32,852 nt of DNA from positions 1 to 32,852 of the forward strand of contig CAZBLK010000027.1 of the NCBI GenBank assembly GCA_964492715.1, given 5' to 3'. The notes under the pieces were generated by a model. The model was not told the DNA's origin, did no database searches, and saw nothing but the letters and a program-made list of their open reading frames with translations. Position 1 is the stretch's first letter; each line of letters begins with the position of its first letter. Below, in pieces: positions 15,654-23,786 of the stretch. The position numbers and the translations under genes are program-made. The stretch comes from CAZBLK01 sp964492715 (GTDB lineage: Bacteria > Bacillota > Clostridia > Lachnospirales > WRBF01).

Positions 15654-17750
15654 TTGGCTGATTTCGATAGAGAATCAATGTTAGAGATGTTCATTTTTGA
15701 AATGACACAGCTTCTTGAACAGCTTGAACAAAACGTCATTCAAGGCGAGTCGGGCTACAGCATGAGCGAAATTAACGAAATTTTCCGCATAATGCACACA
15801 ATTAAAGGCTCGGCTTCTATGATGCTTTTTGACACAATTGCAACTTGTGCCCATTCCATTGAAGACTTGTTCTTCTTCTTGCGTGATGAAAACCCACAAA
15901 ACCTTGACTATTCAAGGCTTACAGACCTCGTGCTTGCCGGAATGGACTTTATTAAAAACGAGCTTGCTAAAGTTGAGGCAAAAGAAACGCCAGACGGTGA
16001 TGGCACAAAAATTATTGGGCAGATAAAGGAATTTTTAAACGATTTAAAAGGAGTGTCTGCTCCTGCTCCTGTTGCTACTCCTAGCAAAGAGCAAGCACAG
16101 CCACCACAGCAAGTTGCCGCCAGTAGCACATCTGCTAATGACTTGCATCATTACAAGGCTGTAATACGCTTTGAAGACGGTTGTGAAATGGAAAACATTC
16201 GTGCGTACACCCTTGTTCATAACATGGGCGACGTAATTAAAAATGTTACGCACGTTCCAGCCGACATTATTGACGAGGACGCTATTCAAGTAATAAGAAG
16301 CAATGGGTTTATGCTTGAATTTTCGTCTGAATTGGACTATGACAAAATAAATGATTTGCTTTTGCAAACTATATACTTATCAGGTATTTCGCTTGAAGAA
16401 GTTCCAAACGCTTATGAAGGGCCTGCACCTTCAAACCAAAGCGAAACAACAGCTCCACCAGAAGAAACATTTGGTGAGGAAATTCAAAACATGAAGCCAG
16501 AAGTAGCGCCTGTAGCAGCGTCTTCTAGTGCAGCACCAGCAAGTGTAGCACCAGCTGCTGCGCAGGAAGCAGAGGGCGTTAAAAAACCTCAAACACAACA
16601 CGTTATTTCAGTAAACGTAAGCAAGCTTGACCAGCTTTTAAACCTTATGGGCGAACTTGTTATAGCCGAGGCTATGGTTACACAAAACCCAGAGCTTGAA
16701 GGGCTTGAGCTTGAAAGCTTCCACAAGGAAACAAGGCAGCTTAGAAAAATTATAAATGATGTTCAAGACAATGTTATGTCAATGCGTATGATTCCGCTCT
16801 CAACTACGTTTTTCAGAATGCACAGAATTGTGCGTGACATGTGCAAGCAGTTAAAGAAGGACGTTAAGCTTGAAATTGTTGGTGAGGAAACAGAAGTTGA
16901 CAAAAACATTATTGAGCATATTTCCGACCCGCTTATGCACATTATTCGTAACTCAATTGACCACGGCATTGAAATGCCAGAAGTAAGAAAGAAAAACGGC
17001 AAGCCAGAACGTGGCACAGTTTTGCTTGAAGCCAAAAATTCTGGCGGCGACGTTTTAATTATTATTAAGGACGACGGTGCAGGGCTTAACAAAGATAGAA
17101 TTATGGCAAAGGCAAAGGCGAATGGGCTTTTGCGTAAGTCTGAAAACGAGTACACAGACAAGGAAATTCACCAATTTATTTTCCTTCCAGGCTTCTCTAC
17201 AAACGAAACTGTAACAAACTTTTCGGGCAGAGGCGTTGGAATGGACGTTGTAAACAACAACCTGGAAATAGTTGGCGGTTCAGTGCTTGTTGAGTCTACT
17301 CCAGGCGAAGGCAGTGTCTTTACGCTTAAAATTCCGCTTACGCTTGCAATTATTGCAGGTATGACAATTAAAATGGGCGGAGCGAAATATACAATTCCGA
17401 TTGTTTCAATTAAACAGTCGTTTAAGGCTAAAAAGGAAAGCATTTTCGTTGACCCAAGCGGCAATGAAATGATTACGGTTCGTGGCGTTGTTTACAACGT
17501 TGTTAGGCTTTATGAATTTTTTGGCGTTGACAACACTGTCACAGACATTGAAGACGGCATAATGATTATGATAGAAAACGGCGACCAAACCGTTTGCTTG
17601 TTCGTTGACGAGCTTATAGGTGAGCAGCAGGTTGTTGTTAAAACTATGTCCAAGTATTTGAAGAAAATTCGTGGCATAAGTGGCTGTACACTTTTGGGTA
17701 ACGGTGATATAAGTTTAATTATCGACGTTGCAGGCTTTTTTGATAAATAA
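15654..17750 (+). CDS. cheA: Chemotaxis sensor histidine kinase CheA
   Basis: CheA autophosphorylates in response to receptor signals and passes phosphate to CheY (and CheB). The 698 residues show the full domain order: P1/Hpt with phospho-acceptor His48 (RIMHTIKGSASMM), an Ala/Pro/Gln linker, a P2-type CheY-binding domain (about 165-250), a second Ala-rich linker, P3 dimerisation (about 315-380), P4 ATPase with N-box HIIRNSIDHGIE (429-440), G1 DDGAGL and G2 GRGVGMD, then a CheW-like P5 (about 560-698). The start is TTG at 15654 after AAAGGTGATG; the nearby ATG at 15644 is out of frame. The kinase would act in membrane-proximal receptor arrays with CheW. Confidence 0.98.
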   Translation: MADFDRESMLEMFIFEMTQLLEQLEQNVIQGESGYSMSEINEIFRIMHTIKGSASMMLFDTIATCAHSIEDLFFFLRDENPQNLDYSRLTDLVLAGMDFIKNELAKVEAKETPDGDGTKIIGQIKEFLNDLKGVSAPAPVATPSKEQAQPPQQVAASSTSANDLHHYKAVIRFEDGCEMENIRAYTLVHNMGDVIKNVTHVPADIIDEDAIQVIRSNGFMLEFSSELDYDKINDLLLQTIYLSGISLEEVPNAYEGPAPSNQSETTAPPEETFGEEIQNMKPEVAPVAASSSAAPASVAPAAAQEAEGVKKPQTQHVISVNVSKLDQLLNLMGELVIAEAMVTQNPELEGLELESFHKETRQLRKIINDVQDNVMSMRMIPLSTTFFRMHRIVRDMCKQLKKDVKLEIVGEETEVDKNIIEHISDPLMHIIRNSIDHGIEMPEVRKKNGKPERGTVLLEAKNSGGDVLIIIKDDGAGLNKDRIMAKAKANGLLRKSENEYTDKEIHQFIFLPGFSTNETVTNFSGRGVGMDVVNNNLEIVGGSVLVESTPGEGSVFTLKIPLTLAIIAGMTIKMGGAKYTIPIVSIKQSFKAKKESIFVDPSGNEMITVRGVVYNVVRLYEFFGVDNTVTDIEDGIMIMIENGDQTVCLFVDELIGEQQVVVKTMSKYLKKIRGISGCTLLGNGDISLIIDVAGFFDK

Positions 17751-17782
17751 ATCTAAATAATTTTTGAAAGGAGCTGTGGCGA

Positions 17783-18286
17783 GTGTCATCAACTACCGAA
17801 AATACAATTGATTACGGTGATAACAATTCATCTGATTTTGGTTTTGCAGAAGATACTACAAACGACCGCTATTTAACCTTTGTAATTGAAGACGAGGTTT
17901 ACGGCGTTGAAATTACAAGTATTAAGGAAATTATCAGCATTTGTGCAATTACAAAAGTGCCTTGCACCGAGCATTACATTGAAGGAATTATTAACCTTCG
18001 TGGTGAAGTTATTCCTGTAATTGACGTAAGAAAGCGTTTTGGCAAGCCGAGCATTGAATATAACGACTTAACATGTATAGTTGTTATACAATATGCAAGC
18101 TTTTCACTTGGGCTTATAGTTGACAACGTTGAAGAAGTTATCCACATTGACGAGTCAAACGTGCTGCCTCCGCCAAATGCAAAGCTAAACCACTACAACC
18201 AGTTTATTAGAAACATTGGCAGGCTTACAGACAGAGTTGTTTTGTTACTCGACCTTGATAAGCTTTTGTCACAGGAGCAGTATTAA
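17783..18286 (+). CDS. cheW: Chemotaxis coupling protein CheW
   Basis: CheW links chemoreceptors to CheA. The 167 residues include an acidic, Asn-rich N-terminal extension of about 30 residues before the domain begins at YLTFVIEDEVYGVEI. Diagnostic blocks follow: IKEIISI, INLRGEVIPVIDVRKRFG, LIVDNVEEVIHI and the C-terminal LLDLDKLL. The start is GTG (17783-17785) after AAAGGAG at about 9 bases. The gap from cheA is 32 bases, so the two are almost certainly one transcript. Confidence 0.97.
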   Translation: MSSTTENTIDYGDNNSSDFGFAEDTTNDRYLTFVIEDEVYGVEITSIKEIISICAITKVPCTEHYIEGIINLRGEVIPVIDVRKRFGKPSIEYNDLTCIVVIQYASFSLGLIVDNVEEVIHIDESNVLPPPNAKLNHYNQFIRNIGRLTDRVVLLLDLDKLLSQEQY

Positions 18287-18322
18287 CTTGTGTTTAAATG
18301 TTAAACAGTAAGGGGGATATGT

Positions 18323-18625
18323 ATGGACTTCATAAACAAAAATAATGGTGTGAGAAACATTACATTGCTTGATAAAGTTATTGTTTCATTATTAATTTTG
18401 TTGTCCTTGGGCGCTGTTGTTGCTTTGTTGTTACGCATTTTCACAGGCTTTGACTATCCTAAATTAACAAACATTGCTACTTTGCCAGTTTTTTCTATGG
18501 TTCTTTACTTGAATTTAAGAATATACGACCCAAAGTCACTGCCTAAAGCTTTGCGCAGCTTTTTAATTGCTTCAACGTCAATTGCTCTTGTTATGAACTT
18601 AATAGCATTACTTTTTTTTAACTAA
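18323..18625 (+). CDS. Small membrane protein, function unknown
   Basis: The 100-residue protein is mostly hydrophobic, with three likely membrane segments (about 18-40, 50-67 and 80-98), a polar N-terminus (MDFINKNNGVRNITLLDK) and a short basic loop between the second and third segments (DPKSLPKALRS). No catalytic motif is visible and I do not recognise the family. ATG follows AAGGGGGA at about 8 bases. It starts 36 bases after cheW and is followed by a strong terminator, so it is the last gene of the chemotaxis transcript; a link to chemotaxis is inference from position only. Confidence 0.75.
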   Translation: MDFINKNNGVRNITLLDKVIVSLLILLSLGAVVALLLRIFTGFDYPKLTNIATLPVFSMVLYLNLRIYDPKSLPKALRSFLIASTSIALVMNLIALLFFN

Positions 18626-18626
18626 C

Positions 18627-18667
18627 TTAAAGTGGTGTGTCGCAATTGTGACACACCACTTTAATTT
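18627..18667. terminator. Bidirectional terminator after the chemotaxis cluster
   Basis: A perfect 15-bp stem, TTAAAGTGGTGTGTC (18627-18641) with its complement at 18650-18664, lies between convergent stop codons, with T-rich sequence on the plus-strand exit. It serves the small membrane gene and the oxidoreductase. Confidence 0.88.
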
Positions 18668-19735
18668 TTACTTGTTTGAAATTAAAGCAACAGCTTTTTC
18701 TGCTGCCAAAACAGACCTCATAGCCGCATATCCATTAAAAAGCTCTTTGTACTCATCATCAATTTTCATTCCGTGCAACACGCTGTTAAAATAAGACATT
18801 TCCTTTTTTATAAGTGCGTTAAGCCAAAGCGGCGGCTCTTTTCCAGGTGAACCATACGTTATGCCAACTTCCACATCTTTGCTTAAAGAAGTACGGTTGT
18901 CATCTTCTTCTTTTGTTTCTCCAACTGTGTATGAAGAAATGCCAGCATAGTTTTTAACCGTAACAGCAACGTTTTGCATGTCTATCAAAATGCTTCCTTT
19001 TGTGCCGTTAATTTTTACAAAATGCTGCCCCATGTGAAAAGCTGAGCCCATGTGCAAAGAAACAAAAGCTTTTTCAAACTCAAGCATAATGAAAAGAACG
19101 TCGTCTTCGTCGCCAAAGCCTTCGGTGTTGTGGCACATGTTGCCGCCTACAGCATGTATTTTTTTTGCATCGCCCAAAAGCGAGCAAATAAAATCAAGTT
19201 CGTGAATGTGGTGAAACAAGTGTCCGCCAGACATTTCTTTAAGCTTCTTCCAGCTAACAGTTTCCTTTTTGTCTTCCCAGCCTGTCCTTTCAGCTTGAAC
19301 AGTAATTATTTCACCGATAGCACCTTCGCAAATTAGCCGCTTTGCTGTTTGCACACCATTCATAAAGTGCATAATGTGCCCCGACATAAAAGTAACGTCG
19401 TTTTCTTTAACAGCCGAAACCATTTCGCTTACATCACTGCTTGAAAGTGCAACAGGCTTTTCACAAAAGACGTGTTTTTTGTTCATAGCCGCTTTAATTA
19501 CAGGCTCTTTGTGCAAACCGTTTGGGGTTGCAACTATTACAGCGTCAACGTTTTCACTTTTAACAAGCTCGTCAAGGCTTTTAAAAATGTCACAGCCCAA
19601 AAGCTTTGCTTCCTCGCTTCTGTCTGATACATCAAAAATGGCTGAAACGTTTGCACCCTCCAAACTGTTTAAAGCTTTAGCCAGTGAAAAGCCAAAGTAC
19701 CCACAGCCAACAACCCCATAATTTATTATTTTCAT
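18668..19735 (-). CDS. Gfo/Idh/MocA-family oxidoreductase
   Basis: The 355-residue, presumably NAD(P)-dependent dehydrogenase has a Rossmann N-terminus with GCGYFG (10-15), the block VIVATPNGLHKEPVIKA and the family signature CEKPVALSS containing the conserved Lys-Pro. The C-terminal alpha/beta domain includes GGHLFHHIHELDFICSLLG, where His residues usually help form the active site. Substrates in this family are mostly sugars, inositols or sugar-acid derivatives; no neighbour identifies which applies here. ATG at 19735 follows AAAGGTGAT. It stands alone, convergent with the chemotaxis cluster and divergent from polA. Confidence 0.93.
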   Translation of the reverse strand: MKIINYGVVGCGYFGFSLAKALNSLEGANVSAIFDVSDRSEEAKLLGCDIFKSLDELVKSENVDAVIVATPNGLHKEPVIKAAMNKKHVFCEKPVALSSSDVSEMVSAVKENDVTFMSGHIMHFMNGVQTAKRLICEGAIGEIITVQAERTGWEDKKETVSWKKLKEMSGGHLFHHIHELDFICSLLGDAKKIHAVGGNMCHNTEGFGDEDDVLFIMLEFEKAFVSLHMGSAFHMGQHFVKINGTKGSILIDMQNVAVTVKNYAGISSYTVGETKEEDDNRTSLSKDVEVGITYGSPGKEPPLWLNALIKKEMSYFNSVLHGMKIDDEYKELFNGYAAMRSVLAAEKAVALISNK

Positions 19736-19801
19736 AAATCACCTTTGCTTTTTAATAAAACCTTTTTTATAAAACCTTAATAAATAAAACATAATAAAAA
19801 C

Positions 19802-19830
19802 ATTTTACAACACCAACTTTGATTATTCAA
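19802..19830 (-). promoter_or_regulatory. Possible promoter of the oxidoreductase gene
   Basis: The minus strand has TTGAAT (19830-19825), 17 bases and TAAAAT (19807-19802), about 70 bases upstream of the start codon. The match is moderate. Confidence 0.4.
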
Positions 19831-19847
19831 TATGCTTCCAAATATTT

Positions 19848-19877
19848 TTGCAAAACTCTACTATAATATAGTATAAT
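19848..19877 (+). promoter_or_regulatory. Promoter of the polA operon
   Basis: TTGCAA (19848-19853), an 18-base spacer and a perfect TATAAT (19872-19877) lie about 40 bases before polA. The spacer holds a second TATAAT and the inverted repeat ACTATA-A-TATAGT (19860-19872), which overlaps the -10 and could be an operator or chance AT-rich symmetry. Confidence 0.7.
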
Positions 19878-19915
19878 AACGAAAGAACCTAGTCAAAGGA
19901 TACACGGAGGCATTT

Positions 19916-22603
19916 ATGGAAAATAAAATAATGCTAATTGACGGCAACAGCATAATAAACCGTGCGTTTTACGCCTTGCCCATTTTAACAAACAAAGAGG
20001 GGCAGTTTACAAACGCCGTCTATGGCTTTTTAAACATAATTTTAAAATTGTACGACACCGAAGCACCCAGCTACATTGCTGTTGCTTTCGACCTAAAGGC
20101 AAAAACTTTTCGCCATGATCAATTTGAGGGGTACAAAGGCACACGCAAGTCAATGCCAGATGAGTTGCGCCAGCAGCTACCGATTTTGAAAAACTTGCTT
20201 GAAAAAATGGAAATTAAAATTTTCCAGCTTGAAGGCTACGAGGCTGATGACATTTTGGGTACGCTTGCAAAAGCATCAGAGCAAATGGGTATGACACCTG
20301 TTGTTGTTTCGGGCGACCGTGACCTTTTGCAAGTAGCAACCGACAAAACAAAAATTGTTATTCCAAAAACAAAAGGCGGCAAAACCGAAACAGAAGTTTA
20401 TTTTAAAAATGACGTTGTAGAAAAAATAGGCGTTACACCAACTGAATATATTGACGTTAAAGCATTAATGGGTGACACGTCGGACAACATTCCTGGCGTA
20501 CCTGGAATTGGCGAAAAAACAGCAGTTAAAATAATTCAGCAATTTGGAAACATTGAAAACGCAATTGAAAACGCCGCTTCAATTACGCCAAAAAAAGCTT
20601 CGGAAAACATTGTTTCACACAAAGATGACGCAATTATGAGCAAAGCACTTGCTACAATTTGCACAAACGTTCCAATAGATTTTGTTCCAGAAGAAACGAA
20701 AGCGTGCAACATGTTCAACGACAATTCGCTTGCAGAAATTAGACGTCTTGATTTTAAAACGCTCGTTCCACGGTTTAAGCCAAACGAGCAAGTGCAGGAA
20801 CAAGAACAATTAACTTTATCATTCGTGCAAGATGAATACAAATTAATTCAAGCAAAAGAAGCTGCAAATCAATTTGTTGATAAACTTTTTGACAATAGTT
20901 TAGTTGCGTTTACATTTGTTTATAATGGAACAAGCGCACAAATAAAGACAAAAGCACCTATAGGAATAAGCTTTTGCACTGAAAAAACTTCTGCAACATT
21001 TGTTGAAGCTTCGGAAAGTTTTTCAATTAACCAAATTGTTTCTGTGTTTAAACCTTTTTTTGAATCCGACATTAAAAAAATTTGTCTTGACTCAAAGCAT
21101 GAAGTTTATTTCCTTAAAAAAAATGGAATTGATGTAAAAAACATTGTTTTTGATGCTATGCTTGCAGCCTACATTTTAAACTCGTCAAAGCAAAGCTACA
21201 ACTATGATGACATAGCGTTAGACTTTTTGAACGAGGTTTACCCTTCGGAAGCCGAGCTAATTGGAAAAGGCAAAAGCAAAGCGGCTTTAAGCGGCGAACA
21301 ACTTCTTACATTTGCTTGCAGACAAGCCCAAGTTGCATTCCGCTGTTACGAGCCAATGAATACACTGCTTGCCCAAAACAACCAAACTTCGCTTTACTAC
21401 GACATTGAATTTCCGCTTGCGTTTGTGCTTGCCGACATGGAGCTTTTTGGAATTAAAGTTGACACAGAGGGGCTTGTTGCTTACGGAAACGAGCTTGACG
21501 TTCACCTAAAACAGCTTACGCAAGACATTTACAACTTGTCTGGAGAAGAATTTAACATAAACTCTCCAGCCCAGCTTGGCGTAATTCTTTTTGAAAAGCT
21601 GGGGCTTAAAGGAACCAAAAAAACAAAAACTGGTTACTCAACAGCCGCTGATGTTTTAGAAAAACTTAAAGGCAGCCATGAAGTAATTGAAAAAATACTT
21701 GAATACCGTTCGTATGCAAAGCTAAAGTCAACATACGCTGACGGTCTTTTAGCTGTAATTGACAAAGAGACTGAAAAAATTTATTCTACGTTTAACCAAA
21801 CAATTGCTTCAACAGGAAGAATTAGCAGCACCGAGCCAAATTTGCAAAACATTCCGATAAAGCTTCCGCTTGGGCGACAGCTTAGAAAAGTTTTTGTCCC
21901 AGAAAGCAGTTTTGTTTTTGTTGACGTAGACTACAGCCAAATTGAGCTTCGTGTTCTTGCACACATGGCGGACGACGAAACGCTTATAAACGCCTTCAAC
22001 GAAGGGCAAGACATTCACCGTTTAACTGCGTCGCAAGTTTTTAAAGTGCCGTTTGACAAAGTTACAAGCCTTCAAAGAAGCAATGCAAAAGCCGTTAACT
22101 TTGGCATAGTGTACGGAATTGGTGCTTTTAGCCTTAGCCAAGACTTGGGAATTACAAAAAAAGAAGCTGACAGGTACATTTCTGGCTACTTTGAAAAATA
22201 CCCAAACGTAAAAACGTATTTAGACAAAACTATAGAGCAAGCAAAAAAAGACGGCTTTGCCACAACGATTTTTAACAGAAGGCGTGCCATTCCAGAGCTT
22301 GCTTCAACAAACTTTAACGAGCGTGCTTTCGGCGAGCGTGTTGCAATGAACATGCCTGTTCAAGGAACGGCCGCCGACATAATTAAAATTGCAATGATTC
22401 GTGTTTCAAAGGCGTTTGCGGAACAAAAGCTTCGCTCACGGCTAATTTTGCAAGTGCATGACGAGCTTCTTGTAGAAGCTGCTGCTGACGAGCTTGAAAC
22501 AGTAAAAACAATTTTGAAAAACGAAATGGAAAACGCCGCAAACTTAAAAGTTGTTTTAGAAACAGACATTCACGAAGGAGCAACGTGGTATGACGCCAAA
22601 TAA
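19916..22603 (+). CDS. polA: DNA polymerase I
   Basis: Pol I fills gaps, matures Okazaki fragments and supports repair. The 895 residues comprise a 5' nuclease domain (about 1-300; LIDGNSIINRAFYA, EADD at 109-112, SGDRDLLQV, GDTSDNIPGVPGIGEKTA), a 3'-5' exonuclease-like domain (about 300-480) and the polymerase. Motif A is VDYSQIELR with Asp672; motif B is R721-K725-F729-Y733; motif C is HDE (848-850). The proofreading domain appears dead: the first Asp-x-Glu is replaced (VAFTFVYNG), and the late Tyr-x3-Asp region reads FACRQAQ. ATG has a GGAGG site. Its 3' end overlaps coaE by 14 bases. Confidence 0.98.
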   Translation: MENKIMLIDGNSIINRAFYALPILTNKEGQFTNAVYGFLNIILKLYDTEAPSYIAVAFDLKAKTFRHDQFEGYKGTRKSMPDELRQQLPILKNLLEKMEIKIFQLEGYEADDILGTLAKASEQMGMTPVVVSGDRDLLQVATDKTKIVIPKTKGGKTETEVYFKNDVVEKIGVTPTEYIDVKALMGDTSDNIPGVPGIGEKTAVKIIQQFGNIENAIENAASITPKKASENIVSHKDDAIMSKALATICTNVPIDFVPEETKACNMFNDNSLAEIRRLDFKTLVPRFKPNEQVQEQEQLTLSFVQDEYKLIQAKEAANQFVDKLFDNSLVAFTFVYNGTSAQIKTKAPIGISFCTEKTSATFVEASESFSINQIVSVFKPFFESDIKKICLDSKHEVYFLKKNGIDVKNIVFDAMLAAYILNSSKQSYNYDDIALDFLNEVYPSEAELIGKGKSKAALSGEQLLTFACRQAQVAFRCYEPMNTLLAQNNQTSLYYDIEFPLAFVLADMELFGIKVDTEGLVAYGNELDVHLKQLTQDIYNLSGEEFNINSPAQLGVILFEKLGLKGTKKTKTGYSTAADVLEKLKGSHEVIEKILEYRSYAKLKSTYADGLLAVIDKETEKIYSTFNQTIASTGRISSTEPNLQNIPIKLPLGRQLRKVFVPESSFVFVDVDYSQIELRVLAHMADDETLINAFNEGQDIHRLTASQVFKVPFDKVTSLQRSNAKAVNFGIVYGIGAFSLSQDLGITKKEADRYISGYFEKYPNVKTYLDKTIEQAKKDGFATTIFNRRRAIPELASTNFNERAFGERVAMNMPVQGTAADIIKIAMIRVSKAFAEQKLRSRLILQVHDELLVEAAADELETVKTILKNEMENAANLKVVLETDIHEGATWYDAK

Positions 22604-23153
22604 TTGGCTTAAAATAATTGGGCTTACGGGCAACTCTGGAAGCGGAAAAAGCTACGTTGCAAACCAACTTAAAGAACAAGGGGCGTTTGTGCTTGATGCC
22701 GACGCCCTTGCACGATATATTGTGGAACAAGGCAAACCAGCATACAACGAAATAGTTTCTTGCTTTGGGGAAAACGTACTTGACGAAAATAAAAACATAA
22801 ACCGAAAAGCTTTAGCAGAAATTGTCTTTACAAATGTCGAAAAACGTTTAAAATTAGAGGAGATAACTCATAAGCAAGTTTTAAAAGAAATGTTTTTACA
22901 AATAGAGAGCATTTCCCACGAAAATACAACGTATAAATATATCGTAATAGACGCACCGCTTTTAATTGAAGCTGGAATACACAAATTTTGCAACGAAGTT
23001 TGGATAACTTATGCAAGTGAAGAAGTTCGGCTACAGCGTGTAATTAGGCGTGACGGAATTAGCCGTCAACACGCTGTTAAACGTTTTGAAAGCCAAACTC
23101 CGTTTGACGAGTTAAAAAAACATGCGCATTTAATAATAGAAACTGACATTTAA
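22590..23153 (+). CDS. coaE: Dephospho-CoA kinase
   Basis: CoaE performs the last step of coenzyme A synthesis, ATP-dependent phosphorylation of the 3'-hydroxyl of dephospho-CoA. The 187 residues include Walker A GNSGSGKS (14-21), the substrate block VLDADALAR, IDAPLLIEAG, VWITYASEEVRLQRVIRRDGIS and the C-terminal segment HAHLIIETDI. The C-terminus is slightly short of the usual 195-205 residues. ATG (22590) lies inside polA, preceded by GAAGGAG, so translation is likely coupled. polA-coaE adjacency is common in Clostridia and Bacilli. Confidence 0.96.
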   Translation: MTPNNWLKIIGLTGNSGSGKSYVANQLKEQGAFVLDADALARYIVEQGKPAYNEIVSCFGENVLDENKNINRKALAEIVFTNVEKRLKLEEITHKQVLKEMFLQIESISHENTTYKYIVIDAPLLIEAGIHKFCNEVWITYASEEVRLQRVIRRDGISRQHAVKRFESQTPFDELKKHAHLIIETDI

Positions 23154-23166
23154 TTGAGGTGAACAA

Positions 23167-23751
23167 TTGTATAAAGCAATTAGACTTAGAAGAATGATTT
23201 GGGTTTTTACTGTAACAATTTTGCTTGCAGTGCTTGGCGTTGCGGCGTTTTTTGCTGCAAGCGTTTTATACCCACTTAAATATATTGATATAATAAAGGA
23301 AAATGCAGTGAAAAATGACATTTCCCCAGAATTTGTTTGTGCAATAATCCATGCTGAAAGCCGCTTTAACAAAAACGCCGTTTCAAGAAAAGGGGCAGGG
23401 GGGCTTATGCAAATTATGGGCTCTACGGCACAATGGGTTGCAGACGAAATGGGCATTGATGAATTTACGCCAGAAATGGTTTTTGAACCCGAAGTAAACA
23501 TAATGCTTGGCTGCTATTACATTAAAATGCAGCTAGACCGCTTTGACAACGACGTAACAAACGCACTTTCAGCATACAACGCTGGAAGCACCACCGTAAG
23601 AAACTGGCTTTCGGACAAAAGATACAGTGAAGACGGCAAAACTCTTTCCTACATACCGTACAAGGAAACAAGGGATTATGTCGAAAGGGTTGACACAAAT
23701 GTTAAAATTTACAGAGTTGTTTTAAAGATATTTAATTTTTTTGATAATTAG
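23167..23751 (+). CDS. Membrane-anchored lytic transglycosylase (SLT domain)
   Basis: It cleaves peptidoglycan glycan strands to form 1,6-anhydro ends. The 194 residues start with a basic segment and one membrane helix (about 11-33), then an SLT domain: ISPEFVCAIIHAESRF carries the catalytic Glu64; SRKGAGGLMQIMGSTAQW, NIMLGCYYIKMQL and ALSAYNAG are the remaining family motifs. The domain faces outward. The start is TTG (23167-23169), chosen because GAGGTG lies 6 bases upstream. It is 13 bases after coaE in the same operon. The spacing and content suggest a cell-wall remodelling role not tied to polA in function. Confidence 0.93.
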   Translation: MYKAIRLRRMIWVFTVTILLAVLGVAAFFAASVLYPLKYIDIIKENAVKNDISPEFVCAIIHAESRFNKNAVSRKGAGGLMQIMGSTAQWVADEMGIDEFTPEMVFEPEVNIMLGCYYIKMQLDRFDNDVTNALSAYNAGSTTVRNWLSDKRYSEDGKTLSYIPYKETRDYVERVDTNVKIYRVVLKIFNFFDN

Positions 23752-23786
23752 TTTGTTCTTTTTGCAGGAACTTATTGGAGGAACTT

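Noticed and set aside
16763..17161. 132-residue minus-strand frame inside cheA
   Set aside because: Antisense to the conserved kinase core; no ribosome site and no domain.
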